This document shows, piece after piece, positions 26,974 to 34,795 of a stretch of 36,515 bases of DNA. The notes beneath the pieces were generated by a model. The model saw nothing but the letters and a program-made list of their open reading frames with translations. It had not been told where the DNA came from and made no database searches. This stretch comes from an uncultured Opitutia bacterium (GTDB lineage: Bacteria > Verrucomicrobiota > Verrucomicrobiia > Opitutales > Opitutaceae). The position numbers and the translations under genes were made by a program. How positions within the stretch are numbered: position 1 is the first letter of the stretch; each line of letters opens with the position of its first letter. Location: assembly GCA_903869665.1 (NCBI GenBank), contig CAIPZZ010000069.1, positions 1-36,515 on the forward strand, given 5' to 3'.

Positions 26974-27863
26974 CTACCCAGCCAGCATCGCCCGGTCGCG
27001 GCCGGCGCGTTTGGCGGCGTAGAGCGCGGTGTCGGCGGCGCGGATGAGTCCGGCGGCGTCGGTCGCGTGGGCGGGTAGCGCGGCCACACCGGCGCTTACG
27101 GTCACGGGTAGCATTGTGCCGCCGGGCAGGGCAAAGGGTGCGGCGCGCATCGCAGCGACGAGGCGTTGCGCGGCCTCGAGCGCGGAGGGCGTGCCGGTCT
27201 CGACGAGCAGCAGCGCGAACTCCTCGCCGCCGAAGCGCGCCGGTCCACCGTGCGTTGGCCGGCGGTGAGGCGTGCGGCGGCCTCTCGCAGCACAGCGTCG
27301 CCAGCGGGATGGCCGTGCGTGTCGTTGACGTTTTTGAAATGGTCGAGATCGAAGAGCACGAGCGAGAGCGGGCGGGCGAAGCGTTTGGCGCGTTCCGTCT
27401 CATCGGCGAGCTGGCGGTCAAACTCGCGGCGATTGAGCAGGCCGGTGAGTCCGTCATGCGTGGCGAGGCGGTTGAGTTGCTCCAGCGTGTCGCCGAGCTT
27501 GAGGGTGTAGCGGAGCGAGCGCTCAAGAGCGCGGGGGTTGAGCTCGCCCTTGACAAGGTAGTCGAGCGCGCCGGCGTTCATCGCGGCGGTGTCCACGCTG
27601 TCGGAGGTTTCGGCCGTGAGAAAAATGATGGGGGTGCGGCAACCGGCGGCGACCGCCTCGCGGATGAGCGCGAGGCCGTCGCGCTCGCCGAGCTGGTAGT
27701 CGAGCAGGCACGCGGCGTGGCCGCCAGCGAGCAGGCGCGCGAGGCCCTCTTCGTAGGTCGCGACGTAGTCGAGGGCGAAGCGCTCACCTTGGAACTTACC
27801 AAACCACGCCTCAACCAGCCGGCCCTGGAGTCGGTCGTCGTCGATGAGGAGAATGCGGCGCAT
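26974..27863 (-). pseudogene. Response regulator with GGDEF domain, frameshifted
   Basis: A receiver domain (MRRILLIDDDRLQGRL; phosphoacceptor Asp55 in LLDYQLGERDG; IIFLTAETSD; LVKGE) fused to a diguanylate cyclase domain (HDGLTGLLNRREFDRQL; LVLFDLDHFKNVNDTHGHPAGD). In the first frame the protein breaks near base 27240, just before the active-site loop. The next frame continues perfectly with PARFGGEEFALLLVE, VTVSAGVAALPAHATDAAGL and AADTALYAAKRAGRDRAM to a TAG at 26974. The span of 890 nt is one short of a multiple of three, so a single missing base restores about 296 residues. Either a real disabling mutation of a c-di-GMP synthase or a sequencing error; read in one frame the GGEEF site is lost. 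Confidence 0.85.
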
Positions 27864-27868
27864 GGGAA

Positions 27869-27925
27869 GAAAGGTCTAAAGTCTTAAAGTCTGAAAGACG
27901 AAGGTCCAAAGGTCGGAAATAACGC
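27869..27925. repeat. Short purine-rich direct repeats
   Basis: The stretch contains GGTCTAAAGTCTTAAAGTCTG and GGTCCAAAGGTCGG, i.e. tandem AAAGTCT/AAAGGTC-like units upstream of the response regulator gene. It continues into other spacer sequence up to the trpA end at 28026, with no gene. Confidence 0.45.
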
Positions 27926-28025
27926 AGGGCTGGTAGCTTTCAAATGGGTGGAAAGAGTTTGCTCCGCGTCGTCCATGCTCTCCACGTCCCAACATTGGAT
28001 TGAGATTGAAAAGTGGTTCAGGGCT

Positions 28026-28835
28026 TCAGGTTGCCTTTGTCGTTCCCGTCGCGAGCTCGGCGACGACCTTGGCAAGGCGCGGGGCAATGGCGGCGCGGTC
28101 GGCGAGGTGGTCGCGGATCACGTTGACCAGTGCGCTGCCGACGACCACGCCGTCGGCGTGTGCGGCGACCGCAGCGACGTGCGCGCGGGTCGAGAGGCCG
28201 AAGCCCACCACGACCGGCAGCGGCGTGGCCGCCTTGATACGTGCGACGGCGGCAGGGATGCCGCCCGCGACTTCGGCGCGCACACCGGTCACGCCCTCGC
28301 GCGAGACGTAGTAGATGAAGCCCGTGGTGACGGCGGCGATCTTCGGCAGGCGCGCGTCGGGGGTCGTCGGCGCGACGATGAAAACCGTTTTCAGCCCGTG
28401 CTTGGCGCAGGCGGCGGAAACCTCACCGGCCTCCTCGGGCGGGAGGTCGAGCGTGAGCATCCCGTCCACGCCGGCCTCGCGCGCAGCGCGGACGTAGGCG
28501 TCCACGCCGTTGGAGAAAACGAGATTGTAGTAGGTGTAGAAAACAATCGGCGCGGCGGGGAACTCGGCGCGCACGCGGCGAGCTAGCTCAAACACGCGCG
28601 CCGCCGTCATGCCGCCCGCGAGCGCGCGCTGCGCAGCGAGTTGGTTGGTGAGGCCGTCGGCGAGCGGGTCGGAGAACGGCACGCCCAGCTCGAGGATGTC
28701 GGCCCCGTGCGCGAGCAGCGCTCGGCAGGCGGCGAGCGACGTGTCAAAGTCCGGGTCGCCCGCGCACAGGTAGGCGACGAAGGCGGCGCGGTTTTCGGCG
28801 CGGGCGCGGGCAAAGGCGGTGGCAAGGCGATCCAT
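28026..28835 (-). CDS. trpA: Tryptophan synthase alpha chain
   Basis: Cleaves indole-3-glycerol phosphate to indole and G3P, passing indole to TrpB. 269 residues from ATG 28835 (MDRLATAFARARAENRAAF), the usual length. Catalytic Glu49 and Asp60 lie in ADILELGVPFSDPLADG at the same numbers as in E. coli. The phosphate-binding segment VVVGFGLSTRAHV and GVVVGSALV are intact. The gene stands alone: no trpB or other trp genes are within several kb on either side, unlike the common trpBA arrangement. Two GC hairpins lie upstream. Confidence 0.96.
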   Translation of the reverse strand: MDRLATAFARARAENRAAFVAYLCAGDPDFDTSLAACRALLAHGADILELGVPFSDPLADGLTNQLAAQRALAGGMTAARVFELARRVRAEFPAAPIVFYTYYNLVFSNGVDAYVRAAREAGVDGMLTLDLPPEEAGEVSAACAKHGLKTVFIVAPTTPDARLPKIAAVTTGFIYYVSREGVTGVRAEVAGGIPAAVARIKAATPLPVVVGFGLSTRAHVAAVAAHADGVVVGSALVNVIRDHLADRAAIAPRLAKVVAELATGTTKAT

Positions 28836-28900
28836 GAGAAGTGAAACTTGGCCGCAAAGAGGCGCAAAAGACACCAAAATTTCGGCGGAGTGAAATGTGG

Positions 28901-28965
28901 CCCGGCTCGGGAGAGCCGGGATGCCGGGTAGCTCGTCCCAAGCGTCCCGCCTCTCCCGAGGCGGG
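28901..28965. repeat. Pair of GC hairpins upstream of trpA
   Basis: CCCGGCTC-GGGA-GAGCCGGG (28901-28920) and CCCGCCT-CTCCCG-AGGCGGG (28946-28965) are two stem-loops with similar phrasing (CTCCCGAG). They lie 65-130 bp upstream of trpA and upstream of the divergent small membrane protein. Spacer repeat or regulatory RNA; no tryptophan-rich leader peptide was seen. Confidence 0.5.
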
Positions 28966-29021
28966 CTACGAGGCGCTTGCACCCGCACGATCGGCATTCA
29001 AGATCGGGCCAGCTTTCTGTC

Positions 29022-29339
29022 ATGAAAAATGTCTCCACAATTTCGGTCAGGGCCAAGCGGGTGACCTATCCGTTGCTGGCCGTCACGATTCTCGTCTTCG
29101 TCTCAAATCTGTTTTGCGTGCTGGTGATCGGCACCTCGGCCTTTCCCAGCGGAAAAATTGCTAATGGACGTTACCTCGTTGAGGAACACGGAAAAGCGAT
29201 TGAGCTGACCCGCTCGGCATATTGGTTCAGCTACGTGCACACGCTGACGATGGTGATCCTCTTCCTTGTTATGGCTCTGGTGGTAATTTATTTCCACTGG
29301 ACAGGAGACATGAAACACGAGCGGCGTGATGAGCAGTGA
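29022..29339 (+). CDS. Small two-helix membrane protein
   Basis: 105 residues from ATG 29022 (MKNVSTISVRAKRVTYPLLA). Hydrophobic helices YPLLAVTILVFVSNLFCVLVIG and YVHTLTMVILFLVMALVVIYF frame a short loop (SAFPSGKIANGRYLVEEHGK). No family recognised. Codon use is less GC-biased than in the neighbours. Confidence 0.6.
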   Translation: MKNVSTISVRAKRVTYPLLAVTILVFVSNLFCVLVIGTSAFPSGKIANGRYLVEEHGKAIELTRSAYWFSYVHTLTMVILFLVMALVVIYFHWTGDMKHERRDEQ

Positions 29340-29347
29340 TCGCCGCC

Positions 29348-29524
29348 TCACTCCAGCTCGAAGTCCACCAGCACTGGGTGGTGGTCAAAGAGGAAGGCGC
29401 GGACGACCTCGCCACGCACGCGGCCGGGCAGCGGCGAGGGAAACGTGCGCGCGCCATCCGCCGAGACGGCAGCCTGCTTTTCCGCTGGCGGCGCGACGTG
29501 ACGCGCGCTAATCCCGCGCGGCAA
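29348..29524 (-). pseudogene. Possible C-terminal gene fragment on the minus strand
   Basis: The minus-strand frame from 29524 to the TGA at 29348 reads LPRGISARHVAPPAEKQAAV and ends FDHHPVLVDFELE. It has convincing coding texture. The ending resembles the SDHxPV-x-V motif at the C-terminus of endonuclease/exonuclease/phosphatase proteins, but the rest does not show that family's other motifs. Upstream the frame closes within a few codons, inside the oppositely oriented epimerase gene. It may be the 3' remnant of a gene replaced by the epimerase. Low certainty. Confidence 0.25.
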
Positions 29525-30549
29525 TGAAAGTGCTCGTCACCGGCGCGGCCGGGTTCATCGGGTTCCACCTCTGCCGCCGGCTCGCCGCGACCGGCCGCGC
29601 GGAGGTGCTGGGCGTGGACAACCTCAACGACTACTACGACCCCGCGCTGAAGCGCGCCCGGCTCGCCGAACTCGCGCCGTTGGAGAAGTTCCGCTTCGTG
29701 CAGGCCGACTTTGCCGAGGAGGGGAGCTACGCCGGGCTGCACGCGCATTTCCGACCCGACTACGTGGCGCACCTCGGCGCGCAGGCGGGCGTGCGTTACA
29801 GCATCGAACACCCGGCCGCCTATGTGCGGAGCAACATCACGGGTTTCCTCAACGTGCTCGAGGCGTGCCGCGCGCTGCCGCCGAAGCACCTCGTCTTCGC
29901 CTCGTCGAGCAGCGTGTATGGCGCGGGCGCGCGCGTGCCGTTCTCGGAGGACCAGGCGGCGGACCGGCCCGTGTCGTTCTACGGCGCGACGAAGCGCGCG
30001 AATGAGCTGATGGCCCACAGCCACGCGCACCTGCACGGGCTGCGCACGACTGGCGTGCGCTTTTTCACCGTCTATGGCGCGTGGGGCCGGCCCGACATGA
30101 CGCCGATGATCTTCGCCAAAGCCATCCTCGAGGGCGCGCCCGTGAAATTATTCAACGATGGGAAAAACCTCCGCGACTTCACGCATGTGGACGACATCGT
30201 GGACGGCCTGCTGAAAATCATGCTCTACCCACAGTCTGCGGCGAGTATACAGAACCCGTCGGCTCCGCCGATTGCCCTGAGCCTAGTCGAGGGGCAGAAC
30301 CCGCCCTACCGCGTCTTCAACCTCGGCCACCACCGGCCAGTCGAGATGCGGCTGTTTGTCGGGATGCTGGAGTCCGTGCTCGGAAAAAAAGCCCGCATTG
30401 AGCTGTGCCCGCCCGCGCCGGGCGACATGCCGGAGACGTGCGCCGACCTCACGCGCGTGCAGGCGGCCGTCGGCTACGCGCCGAAGGTCGCGCTGGAGGA
30501 CGGACTGAGGAGTTTCGCCGAGTGGTTCCGCGAATATCACCAGCGTTGA
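29524..30549 (+). CDS. NAD-dependent nucleotide-sugar epimerase (UDP-glucuronate 4-epimerase-like)
   Basis: Extended SDR enzyme of 341 residues acting on a UDP-sugar, likely UDP-glucuronate to UDP-galacturonate. The Rossmann motif is GAAGFIG (7-13); VDNLNDYYDPALKRARL is typical of UDP-glucuronate epimerases. The catalytic set is Ser128-130 (FASSSSVYG), Tyr153 and Lys157 (YGATK). RPDMTPMIFAKAILEG and RDFTHVDDIVDGLLKIM follow. Residues about 236-260 form a loop that is variable in the family; here it includes IALSLVEGQ from a short dispersed motif (30273-30296). Precursors would serve surface polysaccharide. No glycosyltransferase is adjacent. Confidence 0.9.
   Translation: MKVLVTGAAGFIGFHLCRRLAATGRAEVLGVDNLNDYYDPALKRARLAELAPLEKFRFVQADFAEEGSYAGLHAHFRPDYVAHLGAQAGVRYSIEHPAAYVRSNITGFLNVLEACRALPPKHLVFASSSSVYGAGARVPFSEDQAADRPVSFYGATKRANELMAHSHAHLHGLRTTGVRFFTVYGAWGRPDMTPMIFAKAILEGAPVKLFNDGKNLRDFTHVDDIVDGLLKIMLYPQSAASIQNPSAPPIALSLVEGQNPPYRVFNLGHHRPVEMRLFVGMLESVLGKKARIELCPPAPGDMPETCADLTRVQAAVGYAPKVALEDGLRSFAEWFREYHQR
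30273..30296. repeat. Short TGCCCTGAGCC motif in the epimerase gene
   Basis: TGCCCTGAGCCTAGTCGAGG plus GGCA forms a weak inverted repeat at its ends (TGCCC/GGGCA) and shares TGCCCTGAGCC with 12786-12796. It is translated as residues about 250-258 in a naturally variable loop. Confidence 0.4.
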
Positions 30550-30678
30550 TCTGAACGGCGAGCATCGCGGTCGCGGCCCTCCGGCCCGCGAATGGGCGGC
30601 CGGCCCAAAGAATTCCGCCGTGTTGCAATGGGCGCATTGCTTTTGCCGACTGCGCCTGATTATCGTGGCCGGCTTCCC

Positions 30679-32481
30679 ATGGCGCTTCTCAGTCTTCTCG
30701 ATGTCTCCCATGCCTTCGGCGGCCCGCCGGTGCTCGACCACGTCAACTTCCAGGTCAACCCCGGCGAGCGCGTCTGCCTGCTCGGACGCAACGGCGCCGG
30801 CAAGTCCACGCTGATGAAGCTCATCGTCGGTGAGATGAAGCCCGACACCGGCCAGGTTTTCCGCCAGCCCGGCGCGCATTTCGCCCGGCTCGTGCAGGAG
30901 GTGCCCGCCGATCTCAAGGGCAACGTCCATGACCTCGTCGCCGCCGGGCTGCGTTCCGCCGACCCGCACGAGGAGGACTGGCAGCGCGATGTGCGCCTCG
31001 AGGACCTGCTGGCGCAGACCGGCCTCGACCCGCACGCGGAGTTTGCGTCGCTCTCCGGTGGTCTGAAACGCCGCGCGCTGCTCGCCCGCGCGCTCGCCAG
31101 CCAGCCCGACCTGCTCCTGCTCGACGAGCCGACTAACCATCTCGATCTCGCCGCGATCCTCTGGCTAGAGGAGTTTTTGTTGGCGCAAAAAATCGGGCTG
31201 TTTTTCGTCACGCACGACCGCGCGTTTCTCAAAAAACTGGCCACCCGCATCGTCGAGCTCGACCGCGGTGTCATCACGAACTGGGACTGCGACTACGACA
31301 CGTTTCTCACGCGCCGGCAGGAGCGCCTCGAGGCTGAGGAGCGCACGCGCGAGCTGGCCGACAAGAAACTCGCACAGGAGGAGGACTGGGCGCGGCGCAA
31401 GCCCTCCGCTCAGCGCAAGCGCGCCGGCGCGCGCCTGGAGCAGCTCGCCGCGCTCCGCGCCGAGCGCCGCGCCCGCCGCGCGAAGGTCGGCAACGTCAAT
31501 CTCCGCCTCGCCGACGCCTCGCCCAGCGGCGTGAAGGTCGTGGACGTCGAGAAAATGACCTTCGCCTATCCCGACGGCCGCGTGCTCGTGCGCGATTTTT
31601 CCACGACGATTATCCGCGGTGACAAGATCGGCCTCATCGGCCCCAACGGCGCGGGCAAGACTACGTTGATCAAGCTGCTGCTCGGCCAGCTCGCGCCGTC
31701 CGGTGGCACCATCAAGCACGGCACGAACCTGGAGGTCGTCTATTACGACCAGCTCCGCGCGCAAATTGACGACGACAAGACCGTCGCCGACAACATCGCG
31801 AACGGGAACACCCACATCACGGTGGACGGCCGCACGCGTCACGTCATCAGCTACCTCCAGGATTTTCTCTTCGCGCCCGACCGCGCCCGCACGCCCGCGC
31901 GCGTGCTCTCCGGCGGCGAGCGCAACCGCCTCCTGCTCGCGCGCCTGTTCACCAAGCCCGCCAACGTGCTCGTGCTCGACGAGCCGACCAACGACCTCGA
32001 CATCGAGACGCTCGACCTGCTGGAGGACCTGTTGGTGGAGTTTTCCGGCACGGTGCTGCTCGTGAGCCACGACCGTGAGTTTCTCGACGAGGTGGTGACG
32101 AGCTCGCTGGTGTTCGAGGGCGACGGCGTGCTCGGCGACTACATTGGCGGCTACAGCGACTGGCAGACGGAGAAGCAAAAGCAGGGGGCGAGGTGGAACG
32201 CGTTGACCCCAACGCGTTCAGAGCGTCTTGAGGTCAAGCCGCTCCACCAAGCGAAGCTGAAAAAGCTCACCAACAAAGAGCAGCGCGAGCTGGAAACCTT
32301 GCCCGCGCAAATCGAAAAGCTCGAGGCCGAGCAGGCGCAGCTCGCTGCCCGGCTGGCCGACCCGGCGTTCTACAAAACCGAGGCGGCGGAGTTCGCCAAG
32401 GTGAAGGCCCGGCTCGACGCGCTGGAGGCGGAGCACGCCACCGCCTTCGCCCGCTGGGAAGAGCTGGCCGCGACGGCGTGA
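30679..32481 (+). CDS. ABC-F family ATPase (Uup-like)
   Basis: Soluble two-domain ABC protein of the ABC-F class, 600 residues from ATG 30679 (MALLSLLDVSHAFGGPP). Members bind ribosomes; Uup also affects transposon excision. First Walker A GRNGAGKST is at 36-44, with signature LSGGLKRRALLARAL and LLLLDEPTNHLD. The inter-domain linker is charged. Second Walker A GPNGAGKTT is at 321-329, with LSGGERNRLLLARLF and VLVLDEPTNDLD. A C-terminal coiled coil (KEQRELETLPAQIEKLEAEQ) is Uup-like. Residues 505-523 (RWNALTPTRSERLEVKPLH) are encoded by a 57-bp palindromic repeat lying in frame between the second ATPase domain and the coiled coil. The gene is otherwise intact. Confidence 0.93.
   Translation: MALLSLLDVSHAFGGPPVLDHVNFQVNPGERVCLLGRNGAGKSTLMKLIVGEMKPDTGQVFRQPGAHFARLVQEVPADLKGNVHDLVAAGLRSADPHEEDWQRDVRLEDLLAQTGLDPHAEFASLSGGLKRRALLARALASQPDLLLLDEPTNHLDLAAILWLEEFLLAQKIGLFFVTHDRAFLKKLATRIVELDRGVITNWDCDYDTFLTRRQERLEAEERTRELADKKLAQEEDWARRKPSAQRKRAGARLEQLAALRAERRARRAKVGNVNLRLADASPSGVKVVDVEKMTFAYPDGRVLVRDFSTTIIRGDKIGLIGPNGAGKTTLIKLLLGQLAPSGGTIKHGTNLEVVYYDQLRAQIDDDKTVADNIANGNTHITVDGRTRHVISYLQDFLFAPDRARTPARVLSGGERNRLLLARLFTKPANVLVLDEPTNDLDIETLDLLEDLLVEFSGTVLLVSHDREFLDEVVTSSLVFEGDGVLGDYIGGYSDWQTEKQKQGARWNALTPTRSERLEVKPLHQAKLKKLTNKEQRELETLPAQIEKLEAEQAQLAARLADPAFYKTEAAEFAKVKARLDALEAEHATAFARWEELAATA
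32192..32248. repeat. Palindromic repeat, GGTGGAGCG family, copy D, in-frame in the ABC-F gene
   Basis: 57 bp, exactly 19 codons, from GGTGGAACGCGTTGACCCCA to GTCAAGCCGCTCCACC. It aligns base for base in length with copy C. Of the three forward frames only the one used here is free of stops: the other two meet TGA. Confidence 0.9.
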
Positions 32482-32628
32482 GGCGCTCACCCAGCGGGCA
32501 TTTCCGCCGGCGACCTGATTATGCCGGACCGGGTTGGTGAGCCGCCAAAGGCGGACGGCATCCGCGAGGCGCAAGTTGGAAAAAGTCCTACTTGCCCTCC
32601 GCAGTCGCCGGCTCAACCTTCGTCCATC

Positions 32629-32901
32629 ATGCACGCCACCCTCTCGCCCAAAGGGCAGATCGTCCTCCCCGTCGCCATGCGCCGCCGCCTCCGTCTCAAC
32701 CCGGGGGCCACCGTGGACATCGAGGAGCGCGCCGAAGGTCTCTTCATCCGCGCCGCCGGCCCGCGCCCGCTCCCTCCCGCCAAGGGCACCGGGGCCGACC
32801 TCCTCCGCCAGATTGATGCCGGCGAGTTTGCCGTCGGCGTGGACTGGGGCCGCGTCAAAACCGCCGTCGCCCGCCGCTCCCGCTCGCGCGACCTCCGCTG
32901 A
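32629..32901 (+). CDS. AbrB/MazE-type antitoxin
   Basis: 90 residues from ATG 32629 (MHATLSPKGQIVLPVAMRRR). The N-terminal swapped-hairpin AbrB fold (SPKGQIVLPVAMRRRLRLNPGATVDIEE) binds DNA and typically represses its own operon. The C-terminal half (GADLLRQIDAGEFAVGVDW) would wrap the toxin. Its TGA stop overlaps the toxin ATG by one base (TGATG), indicating translational coupling. The longer open frame upstream is not supported. Confidence 0.88.
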   Translation: MHATLSPKGQIVLPVAMRRRLRLNPGATVDIEERAEGLFIRAAGPRPLPPAKGTGADLLRQIDAGEFAVGVDWGRVKTAVARRSRSRDLR

Positions 32902-33281
32902 TGCTCCTCGACACCGAATTCCTCATCGCCGCGGGTGGCGACCGTGGCCTTGCGCGTCGCAATGCCGCCCGCCTTTTCCTCGCCACGCACCGCGCCACCC
33001 CGTTTTTCATCTCCCGCGTCTCGTGGGCCGAGTTTGCCGAGGGCCGCGATCACCAGACCGAGGTTGACCGCGACCTCGCCCTCTACGCTGTCCTTGAGGT
33101 GGATGAGATGGTCGCTTGGTCCGCCAGCCGTCTCGCTCGCGTCCTGAAGGGCGGCGGCCTCCACATTGGCGACAACGACCTCTGGATCGCCGCAACCGCG
33201 CTCAATTTCGGCCTGCCGCTTGTGTCGAACAACAAAAAACACTTCGCCCGCGTCCCCGGCCTCGACCTGCGCGGCTATTGA
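32901..33281 (+). CDS. PIN-domain ribonuclease toxin (VapC-like)
   Basis: 126-residue PIN nuclease, expected to cleave RNA (tRNA or rRNA in known VapC toxins) when not held by the antitoxin. Acidic residues in the usual places: Asp4 (MLLDTEFLIA), Glu44 (SWAEFAEG) and Asp91/Asp93 (IGDNDLWIAATAL). The fourth position is Asn110 (LVSNNKKHFARVPGLDL), as in many PIN toxins of the VSNNxxHF type. It forms a two-gene toxin-antitoxin operon with the AbrB-type gene. The target is unknown. Confidence 0.9.
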   Translation: MLLDTEFLIAAGGDRGLARRNAARLFLATHRATPFFISRVSWAEFAEGRDHQTEVDRDLALYAVLEVDEMVAWSASRLARVLKGGGLHIGDNDLWIAATALNFGLPLVSNNKKHFARVPGLDLRGY

Positions 33282-33338
33282 GCTGGCAAAAATCAACTTT
33301 TTTCCGTTTGGCTTAACGTCTCCGGGTAGACCTCAAAA

Positions 33339-33788
33339 TCAAGGGGACAGGAGGATGGGGATAGGCGCCTCGTCTTCGCGGGTGAAATTCCACGTGCCCT
33401 TAGTGCCATCGAAATTGTAGAGGAGGCCTTGCCAATGATTGATTTGATGCAAGAGATGATACCCTCCAACGGTCGTCGCTCCGTAGGCAGCTTCCATATA
33501 ATCCCATCCATTGACGAATGAACCTGGCGCATAAGAATTCAAGGCCAAGGTAACACCAGGCGGGCAGTAGGGGGCCAATTCGGCAATGGCGGTTCCCTGC
33601 TTGGGATAGCTGCCATTCGCTTTATGATAGGCCGCAAGCGCATCAATGATCGGTTGAACCTGGCTGGCGCGCGCGATCTTAGTTAAGTCGGGATCGTAGT
33701 CTTTGGGGCTATAGCTAGGCGCGCCGGGCCCGCAGCCCAAGAGCATGGACGATAGAACGATTAGCAGGATGCGAAATTGGAATCTCAT
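33339..33788 (-). CDS. Small lipoprotein, low-GC, pseudopilin-like core
   Basis: 149 residues from ATG 33788 (MRFQFRILLIVLSSMLLGCG). The lipobox LLGC predicts lipid attachment. The mature part, SQVQPIIDALAAYHKANGSYP with CPPGVTLALNSYAPGSFVNG, recalls the short globular segment of type II secretion/pilin-type proteins (IIDALxxYxxxxGxYP), but there is no pilin N-terminal helix. It might be a lipoprotein derivative of such a domain. Lower GC than the neighbours. It lies just downstream of, and in the same direction as, the transaldolase. Confidence 0.65.
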   Translation of the reverse strand: MRFQFRILLIVLSSMLLGCGPGAPSYSPKDYDPDLTKIARASQVQPIIDALAAYHKANGSYPKQGTAIAELAPYCPPGVTLALNSYAPGSFVNGWDYMEAAYGATTVGGYHLLHQINHWQGLLYNFDGTKGTWNFTREDEAPIPILLSP

Positions 33789-33839
33789 CGAAAGGCAGCC
33801 GGACGAGGCCATGTTTTATTGTTTAATTTCAACCGGTTG

Positions 33840-34784
33840 CTACCCGCGCTTCTGCGCGATGAGCTGCTCCAGTTTCACGATGTCGGCGGAGAAGAGGCGG
33901 ATGCCTTCGGCGGTTTTCTCGGTCGCCATCGCGTCCTCGTTTTGCGCGAAGCGGAAGTTTTTTTCGTCGAAGCTCACCTTCTTCAAGTCGGCGGCGGCGG
34001 CCAGCGCCGGATCGAGTTTGCGGGTGAGCGGCTCGCTCGACGCTGCGAGCTCGCCGAGGAGCGCGGGGGCGATGGTGAGCAGGTCGCAGCCGGCCAGCTC
34101 GGTGATCTCGCCTTTGTTGCGGAAGCTCGCGCCCATGACCTCGGTGGGATAGCCGAATTTTTTGTAGTAGGTGTAGATCTGCGTGACGGACTTCACGCCG
34201 GGGTCCTCGGCGGGTGCGAAGTCGCGGCCCGCGTTTTTCTTGTGCCAATCGAGGATGCGGCCGACGAAGGGCGAGATGAGCTGCACGCCGGCCTCGGCGC
34301 ACGCGACGGCCTGTGCGAACGAGAAGAGCAGGGTGAGGTTGCAGCGGATGCCGTCGGCGCGGAGGGCCTCGGCGGCCTTGATACCCTCCCAGGTGGAGGC
34401 GATTTTGATGAGGACGCGCTCGCGGGGGATGCCGGCGGCGGCGTAGAGGGCGATGATTTCGCGGGCCTTGGCGACGGTGGCGGCGGTGTCGAACGAGAGG
34501 CGGGCGTCCACCTCGGTCGAGACGCGGCCGGGGACGATTTTCAGGATCTCGAGGCCGAAGAGGACGAGCAGACGGTCAATGACCTGAGGAGTGGTCGCGG
34601 TGGTGCCGGCGTCGCGGATGGCCTGGTCGAGCAGCGGCGCGTAGGCGGGCATGGCGGCGGCCTTGAGGATGAGCGAGGGGTTGGTCGTGGCATCCTGCGG
34701 CGCGTAGGCCTTCATGGAGGCGAAGTCGCCGGTGTCGGCGACGACCTTGGTGAACTGCTTGAGCTGGTCGAGTTGGGTGGGCAT
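33840..34784 (-). CDS. tal: Transaldolase
   Basis: Pentose-phosphate enzyme transferring dihydroxyacetone from sedoheptulose-7-P to G3P. 314 residues from ATG 34784 ([20 protein letters not shown]), the TalB-type length. Schiff-base Lys127 is in [12 protein letters not shown]; Asp17 lies in [37 protein letters not shown] and [14 protein letters not shown] are diagnostic. The gene follows the nucleotidyltransferase on the same strand with a 12-bp gap, so the two may share a transcript although they are functionally unrelated. Confidence 0.97.
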   Translation of the reverse strand: MPTQLDQLKQFTKVVADTGDFASMKAYAPQDATTNPSLILKAAAMPAYAPLLDQAIRDAGTTATTPQVIDRLLVLFGLEILKIVPGRVSTEVDARLSFDTAATVAKAREIIALYAAAGIPRERVLIKIASTWEGIKAAEALRADGIRCNLTLLFSFAQAVACAEAGVQLISPFVGRILDWHKKNAGRDFAPAEDPGVKSVTQIYTYYKKFGYPTEVMGASFRNKGEITELAGCDLLTIAPALLGELAASSEPLTRKLDPALAAAADLKKVSFDEKNFRFAQNEDAMATEKTAEGIRLFSADIVKLEQLIAQKRG

Positions 34785-34795
34785 GGGGAGAAGAA

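Noticed and set aside
27869-27925. Riboswitch or regulator site before the response regulator gene
   Set aside because: Simple purine-rich direct repeats with no conserved aptamer features.
28836-29021. Trp attenuator upstream of trpA
   Set aside because: Two hairpins are present, but there is no short leader frame with tandem Trp codons and no T-tract.
31165-32178. 337-residue minus-strand frame opposite the ABC-F gene
   Set aside because: Antisense shadow; the plus-strand frame has two complete ABC domains.
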